A stretch of 64,000 nucleotides of DNA. It comes from Deltaproteobacteria bacterium. GTDB taxonomy: Bacteria > Desulfobacterota > Desulfobacteria > Desulfobacterales > Desulfosarcinaceae. The stretch's first letter is position 1. Every line of letters begins with the position of its first letter. A program made the position numbers and the translations under genes. Below the pieces are notes generated by a model. The model made no database searches. It saw only the letters and a list, made by a program, of their open reading frames with translations, and was not told where the DNA came from. Shown here piece after piece: positions 18,299 through 27,758 of this stretch. The stretch lies in contig JAKALP010000005.1 of assembly GCA_021824175.1 (NCBI GenBank), positions 186,001 to 250,000 of the forward strand. The letters are read 5' to 3'.

Positions 18299-18768
18299 GA
18301 AATCCCCCTACTCCCATCTCTAAACAATGCCAAACCACCTGAACTGATTAATACAATTATCGAACCATGTTGAGATTTTCTTAAACCACACTGTCGGATG
18401 CCTTTGGGTGGTCAAGGCCGTATCAGGTTCGGAACCATGCGGGCAGGCCGGTTCCTAGAATCGATTTTTCGAATTATTTCAATATTTCAGATAGTTTTGT
18501 CAAGCTTAAAGTCGCGTCTGCCCCATGATTTTGTGCAAAGTCCGCCACGAGAGTATAAATCAGGGCTTTTATTTTAATCGGAATCGGTATCGCAGCGGGA
18601 GTGTTTCGATACCGATGCCGAGTCCGATGCCGAAAAGAACGCTATGCTTCAGTCGTAGCGCACACACCGCCGCGATCTGCCGCTTGCCACGGTCATTGAT
18701 CCAAGTTATGAGTTCATCTTTTTAGAGGCGCTGACCATTTTTCAATCGGCCCAATCAGCAGAGGCACC
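18299..18768. other. 470-bp intergenic region between divergent genes
   Basis: No gene is supported. It holds divergent promoters presumably, and a hairpin with 6-bp-period repeats at 18577-18627. Nothing else recognised. Confidence 0.4.
18577..18627. repeat. Hexamer-based inverted repeat
   Basis: ATCGGTATCG (18583-18592 region) and CGATACCGAT (18607-18616) pair over 9-10 bp around a 14-nt loop. The flanks repeat GATNCC/GGNATC hexamers (CGATGCCGAGTCCGATGCC on the right side). Confidence 0.5.
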
Positions 18769-19617
18769 TTGGACACCATCCAGCGATTCGATCTGACCAT
18801 TGAGGACCCGCGCGTCGAACCGGCTTGCGATGCCTTGGCGCGCCACTGCGGTTTGTCCAAATCGCGAATCAAACAGGCCATGATCAAAGGTGCTGTCTGG
18901 CTGCAAAAGCCTTCCCAAAAAGAGCCGCGCCGGCTGCGGCGAGCCACGACTATGGTTCATGCGGGAGAGCGCCTGATCTTCTATTTCGATGCGGGGATTC
19001 TGGCCCTGGTGCCACCCGCGGCCCGCTGCCTGCAAGATCATGGCGCCTACAGCATTTGGTTCAAGCCCGCCGGGCTGATGACCCAGGGCACCCGCTTCGG
19101 CGATCATTGTGCTTTGACGCGCCAAGTGGAGCGCCACCTTCATTCCCATCGCAAAATCTTTCTGGTTCATCGTCTGGACCGGGAAACGGTAGGCCTGGTA
19201 ATCATGGCCCATTCGCCCAAGGCGGCCGCAAGGTTTTCCCAAATGTTGCAACATCAGAAGATTGAAAAACGTTATATGGCCTGGCTCCGGGGCGATCTTG
19301 CCAGCCACCCAGGCACCGGCCGCATCGATCAGGAGTTAGGCGGCAAAAAGGCTCTCACCGAATATGAAATACTTCGGTACGATGGCCGCGCTGATCAAAC
19401 CCTGGCGCGCATTCAAATCCACACCGGGCGCCTGCATCAGATCCGCCGCCACTTTGCCATGATCGGCCACCCGGTAATGGGCGATCCGCGCTATGGCCAG
19501 GACAATAAGAATACCGAGGGGCTCCAATTGGCCGCTTATGCATTGGCATTTGAATGCCCCATGGGTGGCGGCCGCAGGGATATTCAAATTGATCCGGGGC
19601 CATTGGGGTTTATATGA
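18769..19617 (+). CDS. RluA-family RNA pseudouridine synthase
   Basis: A 282-residue protein starting with TTG 18769 after GAGG. The catalytic motif HRLDRET (134-140) holds Asp137. An N-terminal S4-like segment (LARHCGLSKSRIKQAMIKGAVWL) precedes the catalytic domain, and the family motifs KRYMAWL, LTEYEIL, TGRLHQIRRHFAMIGHPVMGDPRYG follow. It isomerises uridine to pseudouridine in rRNA or tRNA; the site is not predictable. Its stop overlaps the start of the next gene by four bases (ATGA), so translation is probably coupled. Confidence 0.9.
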   Translation: MDTIQRFDLTIEDPRVEPACDALARHCGLSKSRIKQAMIKGAVWLQKPSQKEPRRLRRATTMVHAGERLIFYFDAGILALVPPAARCLQDHGAYSIWFKPAGLMTQGTRFGDHCALTRQVERHLHSHRKIFLVHRLDRETVGLVIMAHSPKAAARFSQMLQHQKIEKRYMAWLRGDLASHPGTGRIDQELGGKKALTEYEILRYDGRADQTLARIQIHTGRLHQIRRHFAMIGHPVMGDPRYGQDNKNTEGLQLAAYALAFECPMGGGRRDIQIDPGPLGFI

Positions 19618-20765
19618 GCGATCTGTCACGATGCGATGTTGCGGTGGTGGGCGCCGGCCCGGCCGGGGCCACCGCAGCCTACTTGCTGGCCAGGCATGGC
19701 TACAATGTACGATTGATTGATAAGCGTCATTTCCCGCGGCCCAAGCTGTGTGCCGGTCTGCTGACCTGGAAGACCATGGAGTTGATCTCCGCGATCTTCG
19801 GCCCCTGCACGGATGAATTGACGAAAAAAAGGATCATCACCCACGCCTGCCGCGATTACCGGATCTTTCGTGGGCCGAAGGAGATTGCGCGGGGCTGTTT
19901 GGATTTCCCCTTTCACTTTGTGGATCGACCCGCCTATGACCATCACTGGCTGCAGATGGCCCAAGCCATGGGCGCCCAGACGTTGACCGGCCGCGCGGTC
20001 ACGGCTGTGGATGCTGACAGTGGCGCGATAGACTTGGCCGATGGCAGCCGCCTGCAGGCCGGCCTCATTATTGGCGCGGATGGGGCCTGGAGCAAAGTGC
20101 GCCAAGCCCTGCCCCAGGCCCAAAAGGTGGAATTGCAGTATCGCCGCAACCTGGCCGCCACCATTGAAACCCATTGCGCCCATACACCGGGCCGGTCCGG
20201 GGCGCCATATGCTTCCTTGCATTTTGGTTTCATCCCATGGGGTTATGCGTGGTCTTTTCCAGGAGCTGAAAAGCAGACTTTGGGCGTAGCGGCGTTGGTT
20301 AGCAGAGGCGCTTCATCCCTTTCGGATGCATTTCGGGAGTTTTTGCGCACCGCGCACATCGGGCCTGAGGCTTTGGACACCTGGAAGGGATACGCCCTGC
20401 CTTACGGAAATTATTTATCCCAGCCCGGTTATAAACATGTGATGCTCATTGGTGACGCCTGCGGCTTGGCTGACCCGCTGCTTGGAGAAGGCATCTATTA
20501 TGCCCATCGCAGCGGAGAGCTCGCGGCCCAAGCTGTTATCATGGCTGGCCAGCGGCCTGATATGGCGCTAAAAATATATCGCCAGGCGCTCAACCGCCAT
20601 GTGCTGAGTGAGCTTCGATGGATCAATGTGTTTCGGACCCTGCTTTTCATTGGAGGCAAGCGGCGGCGTTATCGGGGACTCAAACTATTTTTCCGCCTTT
20701 TTCCCAAGCGCCTGGAGGCCTGTGTGCATGGGCAGCGCTCGTTTTCACGCTTATTGGTGCCCTGA
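19614..20765 (+). CDS. Geranylgeranyl reductase family FAD-dependent oxidoreductase
   Basis: A 383-residue flavoprotein. The FAD dinucleotide-binding motif is VVGAGPAGATAAYLLAR (11-27); PKLCAGLLTWKTME is the Cys-containing segment typical of geranylgeranyl reductases; VMLIGDACGLADPLLGEGI is the second FAD motif. Family members reduce isoprenoid double bonds in quinone side chains, archaeal lipids or chlorophyll; in a sulfate reducer menaquinone or another polyprenoid is the likely substrate. It overlaps the pseudouridine synthase by 4 bp. Confidence 0.85.
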   Translation: MSDLSRCDVAVVGAGPAGATAAYLLARHGYNVRLIDKRHFPRPKLCAGLLTWKTMELISAIFGPCTDELTKKRIITHACRDYRIFRGPKEIARGCLDFPFHFVDRPAYDHHWLQMAQAMGAQTLTGRAVTAVDADSGAIDLADGSRLQAGLIIGADGAWSKVRQALPQAQKVELQYRRNLAATIETHCAHTPGRSGAPYASLHFGFIPWGYAWSFPGAEKQTLGVAALVSRGASSLSDAFREFLRTAHIGPEALDTWKGYALPYGNYLSQPGYKHVMLIGDACGLADPLLGEGIYYAHRSGELAAQAVIMAGQRPDMALKIYRQALNRHVLSELRWINVFRTLLFIGGKRRRYRGLKLFFRLFPKRLEACVHGQRSFSRLLVP

Positions 20766-20862
20766 TAATTTTTCCATTTTGGGCTAAACCTTCAGCCAAG
20801 GAGGTCGATAATCAAGAATAGCTGTGACGCGTGTAGTTAAATGCAGTTTTCAGGAAGACCTT

Positions 20863-21171
20863 ATGATCGTAAAAAAAGAACGATGTCGTAACCCCCGCAC
20901 CGTGAATGAAGCGGCGGAATTGCTCTTATCGGATTTATTGATTCAGCATCTGAACACCCTCTCCCAAATGAATGACCAGGAATTCGAACTGCTGTGCGAT
21001 CACGTGACGCCCTTTCTGAACGATGAATTCAAAATCTGGCAGGGCAATAATGATTTGTTGGAGTCGTGTTATCGTTCGACAAAAGAAAATAGCGTGGACC
21101 CGGCCCGCGTCATCTTGAACCGTGTTAAGGAAATGTTGACCAATTTCAATGGGTACCTTGTTATTACTTAA
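20863..21171 (+). CDS. Conserved-looking hypothetical protein
   Basis: From ATG 20863 (after CAGGAAG) a 102-residue, acidic, helical protein: NEAAELLLSDLLIQHLNTLS, EFELLCDHVTPFLNDEFKIW, NRVKEMLTNFNGYLVIT. No domain recognised. A GTG at 20824 could extend it by 13 residues. It has normal composition and a plausible ribosome site, so it is likely real, but nothing in sequence or neighbours gives a function. Confidence 0.6.
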   Translation: MIVKKERCRNPRTVNEAAELLLSDLLIQHLNTLSQMNDQEFELLCDHVTPFLNDEFKIWQGNNDLLESCYRSTKENSVDPARVILNRVKEMLTNFNGYLVIT

Positions 21172-21241
21172 ATAATCGATTTATTCTTCTCGGTCCTTTT
21201 TCACCCCGCCCTTGTTTGTCTATGTAAGGCCCCACGATTTC

Positions 21242-22069
21242 CTAACGCTGACAATGCCGGCACACATGGGTACTGCGTTGCCCGACGATGATGCGCACGA
21301 TCGGCCGGCCGCATTCCGGACATGGCTGCCCCGTCCGCCGAAAAACCTTTAGATGATGTTCATTGCGTCCCCGGCTCTGGTTTAAGGAGTAGAAGTTGCT
21401 CTGGCCATGCCCCAGTGTGGTTCCATTATGGCGCAACCCTTCTTTCAGCACTTGCCGAATCGCCTTATGTAACGCTTTGATCTCGTCTGATTCTAAATGG
21501 TTGGCCGATCTTTCGGGATGGATTCGTGCCGCCCAAAGGGCCTCGTCCACGTAAATGTTGCCAAGGCCGGCGATCACGGACTGGTCCAATAGCAATGGTT
21601 TGATCTGTCTGTGGCGCCCCATCAGCTGCCGGGCCAATACCTTGGCTGTAAACGCAGCGCTTAAGGGTTCCGGCCCAAAGGATTCCAGCATGGAGCGGGG
21701 ATCGGCAACCAAAGTGAAACGGCCGAATTTGCGGGTATCAAAATATTGCAGGGCGCGGCCGTCATCTAACTCCATTTGCACATGCATATGTTTTTGGGGA
21801 GATTGTGCGGCGGCGCCCAGTTCAAAACGGCCTGTCATGCGTAAATGAACCGCCAGCAGCCACCCATCGGTGAGTTCAAACAGAATCAATTTGGCGCGTC
21901 GGCCAATAGCGTTGATGGTCTGGCCTTCCAGTTGCCGGCAAAACGCCTGAGGCGATTGGTTGGCAATGGTCCTGGGCCAATACACCCCGGCTCGCAGGAT
22001 CGTATGGCCGACCAGGTCGGCCGCGTTGAGATCATTGACAATGGTTTGTACTTCAGGCAGTTCCGGCAT
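21242..22069 (-). CDS. mutM: Formamidopyrimidine-DNA glycosylase
   Basis: A 275-residue base-excision repair enzyme that removes 8-oxoguanine. PELPEVQTIV at the N-terminus supplies the catalytic Pro2 and Glu3; VHLRMTGRF and GLGNIYVDEALW are conserved; the C-terminal zinc finger has Cys250, Cys253, Cys270, Cys273. The start ATG 22069 is fixed by the requirement that Pro follow Met. It is monocistronic and divergent from the next gene. Confidence 0.95.
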   Translation of the reverse strand: MPELPEVQTIVNDLNAADLVGHTILRAGVYWPRTIANQSPQAFCRQLEGQTINAIGRRAKLILFELTDGWLLAVHLRMTGRFELGAAAQSPQKHMHVQMELDDGRALQYFDTRKFGRFTLVADPRSMLESFGPEPLSAAFTAKVLARQLMGRHRQIKPLLLDQSVIAGLGNIYVDEALWAARIHPERSANHLESDEIKALHKAIRQVLKEGLRHNGTTLGHGQSNFYSLNQSRGRNEHHLKVFRRTGQPCPECGRPIVRIIVGQRSTHVCRHCQR

Positions 22070-22261
22070 AAGCTTTTTTACTCTCCCAGACTTCGACCAA
22101 AACTTTAAAAACAAACGGTTTCTGGCCTATAAAACAACATGAAATCCCTGGCAAGTCCAACTGCTCCCTGAAGTAATATAATGGGCCGCTAATCTTGCCT
22201 TCAAGCGGCACCTGACATACTTTGATCACCAAGTGAATAAATTCAAGGTGGAGGAGAACTG

Positions 22262-22483
22262 ATGGTGCTCAAATGGCTGGACGCGCTTTCCTACCCGATC
22301 CTGATCGTCGTGGCTGTGCTGATGCTATTGGCTCCCTTTCGGCCGGTGCCCCATGTTTGGGAGAAACTGCAAATGCTGAAAGCCGGTCAGCTATCACGAC
22401 CCATAGATATCTTTGACCTTATTTTTCATCTGAGCCCGACACTGCTGCTGATCGCCAAGGTCGTTCGAAGCGCCTTTAAATAG
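22262..22483 (+). CDS. Small inner-membrane protein
   Basis: A 73-residue protein after a strong GGTGGAGGAG site. Two hydrophobic segments (about 10-26 and 53-67) flank a conserved-looking loop HVWEKLQMLKAGQLSRPIDI. It precedes the O-methyltransferase by 34 bp on the same strand. Function unknown; short proteins with the RPIDIFDL segment occur in other proteobacteria as far as I recall. Confidence 0.7.
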   Translation: MVLKWLDALSYPILIVVAVLMLLAPFRPVPHVWEKLQMLKAGQLSRPIDIFDLIFHLSPTLLLIAKVVRSAFK

Positions 22484-22516
22484 ATATTTCAGGTCAAGAT
22501 GATAGGAGGCCGTTCC

Positions 22517-23131
22517 ATGAATCCGATGGTTGAGAATCCATTAAATTATTTCAGGCAGTGGGTTCCGTCTCGCTCTACCTTGCTCGGCGAACTCGAAGCG
22601 GAAGCCAAGACCGAGCAGATCCCCATCATTGGACCGGTAGTGGGGCAGCTGCTTTATCTGCTGGCCCGTATCCGCAAACCCAAACTGATTTTGGAGCTGG
22701 GAACCGCCATTGGTTATTCCACAATCTACTTGGCCAAAGCCTGCCAATCTACCAACGGCCGTATCATCTCCTTTGAAATCAGCCCGGCGCTGATAGATCG
22801 GGCCAGGGTCAATCTATCCAAGGCTGGTCTGGATCACCTGGTGGAGGTCCGGGGCGAAAATGCTCTGGAAGCGCTGGCGCGTATGCAAGCGCCCGCGGAA
22901 ATGATCTTCATGGATATTGAAAAGGCCGACTACATCCGCGCCCTGCCCCATTGCTCCAGGTTATTAATCTCGGGTGGTCTCTTGGTAGCCGACAACACCG
23001 GCTTTAAGGATGCTCATCCATTCAACCAATCCATTTACAGCTCTGAGGATTGGGAAATCGTGAATCTCTGGAGCTTTCTTCCAGAGCATTCCCCCGAGCA
23101 TGATGGTCTTTGTATTGCGCTGCGCAAATAG
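22517..23131 (+). CDS. SAM-dependent O-methyltransferase (family 3)
   Basis: A 204-residue Rossmann-fold methyltransferase. ILELGTAIGYSTIYLA is the SAM-binding glycine-rich loop; GRIISFEISPALIDRA and AEMIFMDIEKADY are motifs II-III; LLVADNTGF follows as in catechol/caffeoyl-CoA O-methyltransferases. The metal-ligand pattern D...DN is present. Start ATG 22517 is chosen over the ORF's first ATG (22499) because AGGAGG lies between them. Substrate unknown. Confidence 0.85.
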   Translation: MNPMVENPLNYFRQWVPSRSTLLGELEAEAKTEQIPIIGPVVGQLLYLLARIRKPKLILELGTAIGYSTIYLAKACQSTNGRIISFEISPALIDRARVNLSKAGLDHLVEVRGENALEALARMQAPAEMIFMDIEKADYIRALPHCSRLLISGGLLVADNTGFKDAHPFNQSIYSSEDWEIVNLWSFLPEHSPEHDGLCIALRK

Positions 23132-23204
23132 GGATCAAGCTTTTACGGCATCGTCCGATATCATATGAAAACCGTCATTTTCATATGAGCGAAGGAGAAC
23201 ATGT

Positions 23205-23612
23205 ATGCCTATCGTCACCTGGAGCGAAGACCTGAGCGTAAAGATCAAGGAACTGGATGCCCAACATCAAGAACTGGTTGCCATGATCAATAAAATGCAC
23301 GATGCCATGAAACAAGGTAAGGGTAAGGAAGTATTGGGCTCAATCATCGACAAGATGGTCGAATACACCCACAAGCACTTCCTGTCGGAGGAGCAGCTCT
23401 TCTCTAAGCACAACTATCCCGAAGCCGGTCGCCATTCCAGAGAGCACAATGATTTCGTAGGAAAGGTGGCCAAGTTTCAACGGGACCTGAAGGCTGGCAA
23501 TATCACCCTCACCATGGATGTGATAACTTTTCTTAAGGAGTGGCTGGTCACCCACATCAAAGGAACGGATAAGAAATACACCCCCTTCCTCAATGCCAAA
23601 GGCGTGGTTTAG
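23205..23612 (+). CDS. Bacteriohemerythrin
   Basis: A 135-residue single-domain hemerythrin with all expected ligands: His21, His58, Glu62, His77, His81, His117, Asp122. Members bind O2 at a di-iron centre and in microaerophiles and anaerobes are thought to store or scavenge oxygen, or bind NO. AAGGAG precedes ATG 23205. Unlike the protein at 16039 it has a complete site. Confidence 0.92.
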   Translation: MPIVTWSEDLSVKIKELDAQHQELVAMINKMHDAMKQGKGKEVLGSIIDKMVEYTHKHFLSEEQLFSKHNYPEAGRHSREHNDFVGKVAKFQRDLKAGNITLTMDVITFLKEWLVTHIKGTDKKYTPFLNAKGVV

Positions 23613-23712
23613 GCTTGAATGCAAAATGCGTATTGGTATATCCATTGGCGAATAGTTGAAACTGGTTTCGTGTGCACCACAGTAAAATCAGCATCCGCCA
23701 AAAGGATATGCC

Positions 23713-24132
23713 ATGACCGATGCCACGTTTGAAAAACTTGGACAATCAGACCGAACGCTATATGGCGAACGCAAATTGCTGCTTTGCGGATTTGCGCCGC
23801 CCGCTCAATCCAAATTTAAAACCCTTTTAAAGATGATCGGCATTGCACAGCTCCCACTGATCTGGTGTGGAGCGGAGGAAGAGAATGTGCTGCTCTCGGA
23901 GCTGATGCGCAGACCGGATGGCAGCGGCGAAGGCGCTGATTCCCCTCTGCCAAGAACCCTCATTGTTGCAGGAGTAAAGGAACAGGAGCTACATGTATTG
24001 ATGTCGGGATGCCGTCAGGCGGGCATGCAGCAGGCACTCTGGGCCACTTTGACGCCGACCTCCGAAACGTGGCCCCTGAAGCGCTTATTAAGTGAATTAT
24101 CCGCGGAAAAAGAAGCACTTACACGGCGTTAA
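23713..24132 (+). CDS. DUF3783-domain protein
   Basis: A 139-residue cytosolic protein. The C-terminal half (RTLIVAGVKEQELHVLMSG, WATLTPTSETWPLKRLLSEL) matches the DUF3783 family of unknown function. The first half (KLLLCGFAPPAQSKFKTLL) resembles a repeat of the same fold. AAAAGGA precedes the start. No functional context from neighbours. Confidence 0.75.
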   Translation: MTDATFEKLGQSDRTLYGERKLLLCGFAPPAQSKFKTLLKMIGIAQLPLIWCGAEEENVLLSELMRRPDGSGEGADSPLPRTLIVAGVKEQELHVLMSGCRQAGMQQALWATLTPTSETWPLKRLLSELSAEKEALTRR

Positions 24133-24195
24133 TTCAATTATTGGTTAAATAATAAAGCCGTTTGCTCCCTTTGGATTAGAGGACAAATCAACCAT

Positions 24196-25521
24196 TCAAC
24201 GCAGCAAATTGAACACCTGCCCGCTGATGACCTTGGGATAAAAATAAGTGGATTTGCGCGGCATGATCAATCCGCTTTCAGCCACCCGCTGCACCTGCTC
24301 GATTTTGGTGGGGTTTAAGATAAAGGCCAAAGCTGCTTCGCCCTCATTCACCGCAGCCACGGCGTCCTTGGAGTTGGTGCGGTAAGCGATCTTTGTTTCA
24401 TCATCCAGGCGGGCCTGGTCAAAGCCCATCAGTTCCATCATGATTAAATGGGTCAAGACGGTGACATCCAGGTCACGCAAAGCCGGTTCAATCTGCCCCT
24501 TGAATAGACGATCCATCACTCCTTCTTTCAAAACCATCACCTGAAAGATCGAACGATCTTTGGCATAAAGGCCGATGGCGTGGCGTTGGGCATTTTGCTC
24601 CAGCAACTGATTGAAAGCCGCCACCGCATCATGAAGGCCTTTATCCACGGAAACGGGCAGAATTTGAAAATACTCCGCAAGCTTTTGGAGAAGGGCTGAA
24701 ACGTCTTCGGTAGGCAATTGCTTTAAAAGCCGGTGAGCCGGCAGAATTACCATCCCTGGGTCTACCATGCTGCTCAGGCTCATCAGAACGAAGTTGGCCG
24801 GATGATCAGAAGAAAAACCTGATGTGTTTTCCTTGACCCAATTCCGGTAATTCAAAGCGGTTTCATAGCGATGATGCCCGTCGGCAATATAGATGCGGCG
24901 GGTGGAGAAAAAGGCGGTCAAAGCTCTGGTGGTTTTCTCCTCGGTTAGACACCAAAGCCTTTGGCGATGACCTTTGTCATCTATTATATCCGTTGCCGGA
25001 GATTGTTGTTGGGTGATGGCGCGCAAGCTATCCAAAATGTCATTGCCATCCGCATACAATCCGAAGATCGGGCTGAAGTTGGCATGGCAGGCTTTCATGA
25101 GCATCAGACGCTCGGATTTGACCTTCGAAAAGGTGCGCTCATGGGGCAATATGATTCCTTTGTCAAAGGGTTCCAGGCGCACGCGGCCAATCAGCCCCAA
25201 TCGTTGATAGGCATGGCCGTTGCTGCTGAAATCCACGGTCGTAAGGTAAAAGGTGGGTTTGGCGTCTGGAACCAGGATCTTTTCCGACAGCCATTGCTGG
25301 AAGTAGCGCCCTGCCCTTAAATGAACGTTGTCACCGCTATGGTCCTCCGGTTTCACCTGGCCCAGAATGAGTCGAATTACATTGTTTGGATGACGCTCGT
25401 GAAACGCAATTTGCTCCTTGGGACTAATCACGTCATAAGGCGGGGCAACCACCGCGGCCATATCTGAAATCAGCGCTGGATTGTATCGAACACCTTGAAA
25501 GGGAATCACTTCAGCCATCAT
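24196..25521 (-). CDS. DUF1015 family protein
   Basis: A 441-residue protein opening with VIPFQGVRYNPALI and VVAPPYDVISPKEQ, and containing YIADGHHRYETALNYR, the signature of DUF1015 (SerC-type regulatory or putative kinase-related) proteins. These often sit beside serine or deoxyhypusine genes, but none is here. The family is cytosolic; its HPF1-like biochemical role is not established for this branch. AAGGAG lies before the start. Length is normal. Confidence 0.88.
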   Translation of the reverse strand: MMAEVIPFQGVRYNPALISDMAAVVAPPYDVISPKEQIAFHERHPNNVIRLILGQVKPEDHSGDNVHLRAGRYFQQWLSEKILVPDAKPTFYLTTVDFSSNGHAYQRLGLIGRVRLEPFDKGIILPHERTFSKVKSERLMLMKACHANFSPIFGLYADGNDILDSLRAITQQQSPATDIIDDKGHRQRLWCLTEEKTTRALTAFFSTRRIYIADGHHRYETALNYRNWVKENTSGFSSDHPANFVLMSLSSMVDPGMVILPAHRLLKQLPTEDVSALLQKLAEYFQILPVSVDKGLHDAVAAFNQLLEQNAQRHAIGLYAKDRSIFQVMVLKEGVMDRLFKGQIEPALRDLDVTVLTHLIMMELMGFDQARLDDETKIAYRTNSKDAVAAVNEGEAALAFILNPTKIEQVQRVAESGLIMPRKSTYFYPKVISGQVFNLLR

Positions 25522-25686
25522 TTCTCCTTACCAGCGAATAAACAGCAGACCCGGTGAAAAACGAGCAGTTGCCATATCCAGCGTGGTTTTACTTATCAAA
25601 AAAGATTTTTGTAATTCATCGGTTATCATCGAAAAAACGTTGGGCAATTATCAGCAATCAGGAAGCAAGTCAAACATTGAAACGAA

Positions 25687-26505
25687 CTATTTGACCACCC
25701 TGAGTTTATGGGTCCTCCGCAAATCCTCCCACAACGCGCGCAAAATAACAGCACAGGCCTCGTCAGGCAATGGCTGATTCAAACGCCCCACCTCGGCGCA
25801 CGATTTCATCAGGGCTTCATTGCCTTCGTACAATCCATATTTCTGTTTGACATAGTCCCCTATTCCTGAGCGCAAATGACTAAGTTCATCGGGCTGCAAG
25901 TTGCCCATAAGGCTTCGGTCTTTAAGCGATAATACCGATTTTAGATGGGCCACCGCTTGATCCACGGTTTGGGGCCAATTTGGCCGGGTGAATTCCTCTC
26001 CCCCTCGCCCAATCAATTGGGGCTGAAGCCCGGATTTGACAAATCCGAGATAGAAAGCGGTCTCCAACAGCTTCTGGGTGTGCTGATAAATCAGCTTGTC
26101 CTCGCTGGAAAGGGGACCGGTAACAAATACCGTTTTTATGGGGGCTTGAAAGAGCCAGGCGCTTGATAGCGATGCGGCTTCAAACAAAGCGTATTGGCTA
26201 AGATCAACATGCAGAAACTGACGCTCTTGTTTGAGAGCGGATTGAACGGCCTGTTTAATGGTGATTGTGCTGGCCCCCCTGGAAATCACCAGAGTACCAT
26301 CGGACTCTGCAACATTCTTATCCAATGCTTCTTGTAACCCCAGGGATCGCGTTTCAGTCAGATTGTAAAGGCCCTGCAATTTGCCTTCTTCATTGCGCTT
26401 TCCTCGTGAGGTCCAGCCGCCATGGTCGATACCAAGCTTGATGGCGGTATCGAGAGCCGCCAACTCCACGCCGGTTTGTCCGCTTGATATGATTTTTCGG
26501 ACCAC
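25687..26505 (-). CDS. Putative molybdenum-carrier-like protein with C-terminal extension
   Basis: A 272-residue protein. Residues 1-150 (KIISSGQTGVELAALDTAIK, HGGWTSRGKRNEEG, SRGASTITIKQAVQSAL) match the putative molybdenum carrier / YpsA-like nucleotide-binding family. Residues about 200-270 (MGNLQPDELSHLRSGIGDYV, LPDEACAVILRALWEDLR) form a separate helical module resembling DUF6794-type domains. Metal transport is the family name only, not shown by the sequence. Adjacent to DUF1015 but separated by 165 bp. Confidence 0.7.
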   Translation of the reverse strand: MVRKIISSGQTGVELAALDTAIKLGIDHGGWTSRGKRNEEGKLQGLYNLTETRSLGLQEALDKNVAESDGTLVISRGASTITIKQAVQSALKQERQFLHVDLSQYALFEAASLSSAWLFQAPIKTVFVTGPLSSEDKLIYQHTQKLLETAFYLGFVKSGLQPQLIGRGGEEFTRPNWPQTVDQAVAHLKSVLSLKDRSLMGNLQPDELSHLRSGIGDYVKQKYGLYEGNEALMKSCAEVGRLNQPLPDEACAVILRALWEDLRRTHKLRVVK

Positions 26506-26841
26506 GGATGGACCTCACTTCTCCAATACTGTGTCGCGCTGTTGATCCCGTGTTGGCAGCTGTGAAGGTTGGGATGGCTTCAGCTGTTAAAATGGGAAAA
26601 ATCGAAAGAAAAAAGTGCGACGCATGCAAAGCGTGTTGATCAATAACGAGCCAATGTATATAGAATCAAGTGCAGATAGGGTCAAGAAATAATTCGTCTT
26701 TCGCCCCGTGCCGGAATAAGTGTGAATGCCCGTCGCAGTTTCCTAACCCGGCGGGAGCGGACGACAACAAATGTAAAGACAGGGTGCCAAACCGAGAACC
26801 AATGAAAGATTTCTTTCCATTTTAGTGCAAAGGGAGATTGC
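26506..26841. other. 336-bp divergent intergenic region
   Basis: Holds the promoters of the flanking divergent genes and a weak stem (CCCGTCG / CGGCGGG near 26728-26752). No gene seen. Confidence 0.4.
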
Positions 26842-27744
26842 ATGCCGGACTCCTCTCAAAAATGGCTGACGATCTTGTTCGCCGACATCGCCAACAGCAC
26901 CCGATTGTATGAGCAGTTGGGTGATGAGCAGGCGCGATCATTGATTGCGTTATGCATGGATTTGTTGATTGCCCAGACCAAGACTAAAAAAGGGGCGGTC
27001 ATAAAAACCATTGGCGATGAGGTATTAAGCACCTTCAGCTTTCCCGATCAAGCCGCGGCCGCAGCCATATTGATGCACGAGAAGGTGTCCGCGGATGAAA
27101 CCCTGGCCAGCCAGCACCTCCAGTTGCGCATCGGGATTCACCATGGACCGGTCATTGAGGAGGATAGCGACATCTACGGTGATGCCGTCAATATTGCGGC
27201 TCGCATGGTAGGGCAGGCCAAAGCCGGCCAAACGATCACCAACGCACTGACATTGGAATTCATGGGGCACCGCTATAAATCAACGGCTCGTTTGGTGGAT
27301 CAAACCAGGGTCAAGGGAAAGATTCATCCCATAGATCTTTACGAATTGTCCTGGGGCCACCCAGAAGATATGACCATGATCACCACAGTCACGGGCAGAA
27401 TTGTGGATGGCGCTGGGGAAGATGCGACGTTGTTGCTTGACACTCAGGAACGGCAATTCATCGTCAACCAGGAGCACCCCGTTATCACCATGGGACGGGA
27501 TGCGGTCAACACCATCAAAATAGTTGATCCCAAGGTTTCCCGCCTGCATGCCCGCATCGAACTAAGAAAGGATAAATTTGTCCTCATCGATCAGAGCACT
27601 AATGGTACTTTTCTCATCGATGAACAAGGAATAGAAGTACTCCTCCGCCGTGATGAAATTACCCTGCCTGAGAAAGGAACCATTGGACTCGGAGAAAAAG
27701 CTCTGTCCGGTTCGCCTCTTTGCGTCCAATTTAAGAAGCTATGA
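26842..27744 (+). CDS. Class III adenylate/guanylate cyclase with FHA domain
   Basis: A 300-residue protein. The cyclase domain (about 8-170) has the metal-binding Asp15 (FADIANST) and Asp59 (IGDE), and YGDAVNIAARM with Asn117 and Arg121. The FHA domain (about 215-285) has GRD, VSRLHARIE and NGTF, the phosphothreonine-binding residues. Such fusions couple cyclic-nucleotide synthesis to Ser/Thr kinase signalling. Whether it makes cAMP or cGMP cannot be told. The cNMP/PilZ protein at 17279 is a possible, unproved receiver. Confidence 0.88.
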   Translation: MPDSSQKWLTILFADIANSTRLYEQLGDEQARSLIALCMDLLIAQTKTKKGAVIKTIGDEVLSTFSFPDQAAAAAILMHEKVSADETLASQHLQLRIGIHHGPVIEEDSDIYGDAVNIAARMVGQAKAGQTITNALTLEFMGHRYKSTARLVDQTRVKGKIHPIDLYELSWGHPEDMTMITTVTGRIVDGAGEDATLLLDTQERQFIVNQEHPVITMGRDAVNTIKIVDPKVSRLHARIELRKDKFVLIDQSTNGTFLIDEQGIEVLLRRDEITLPEKGTIGLGEKALSGSPLCVQFKKL

Positions 27745-27758
27745 ATAAATGAAACATT

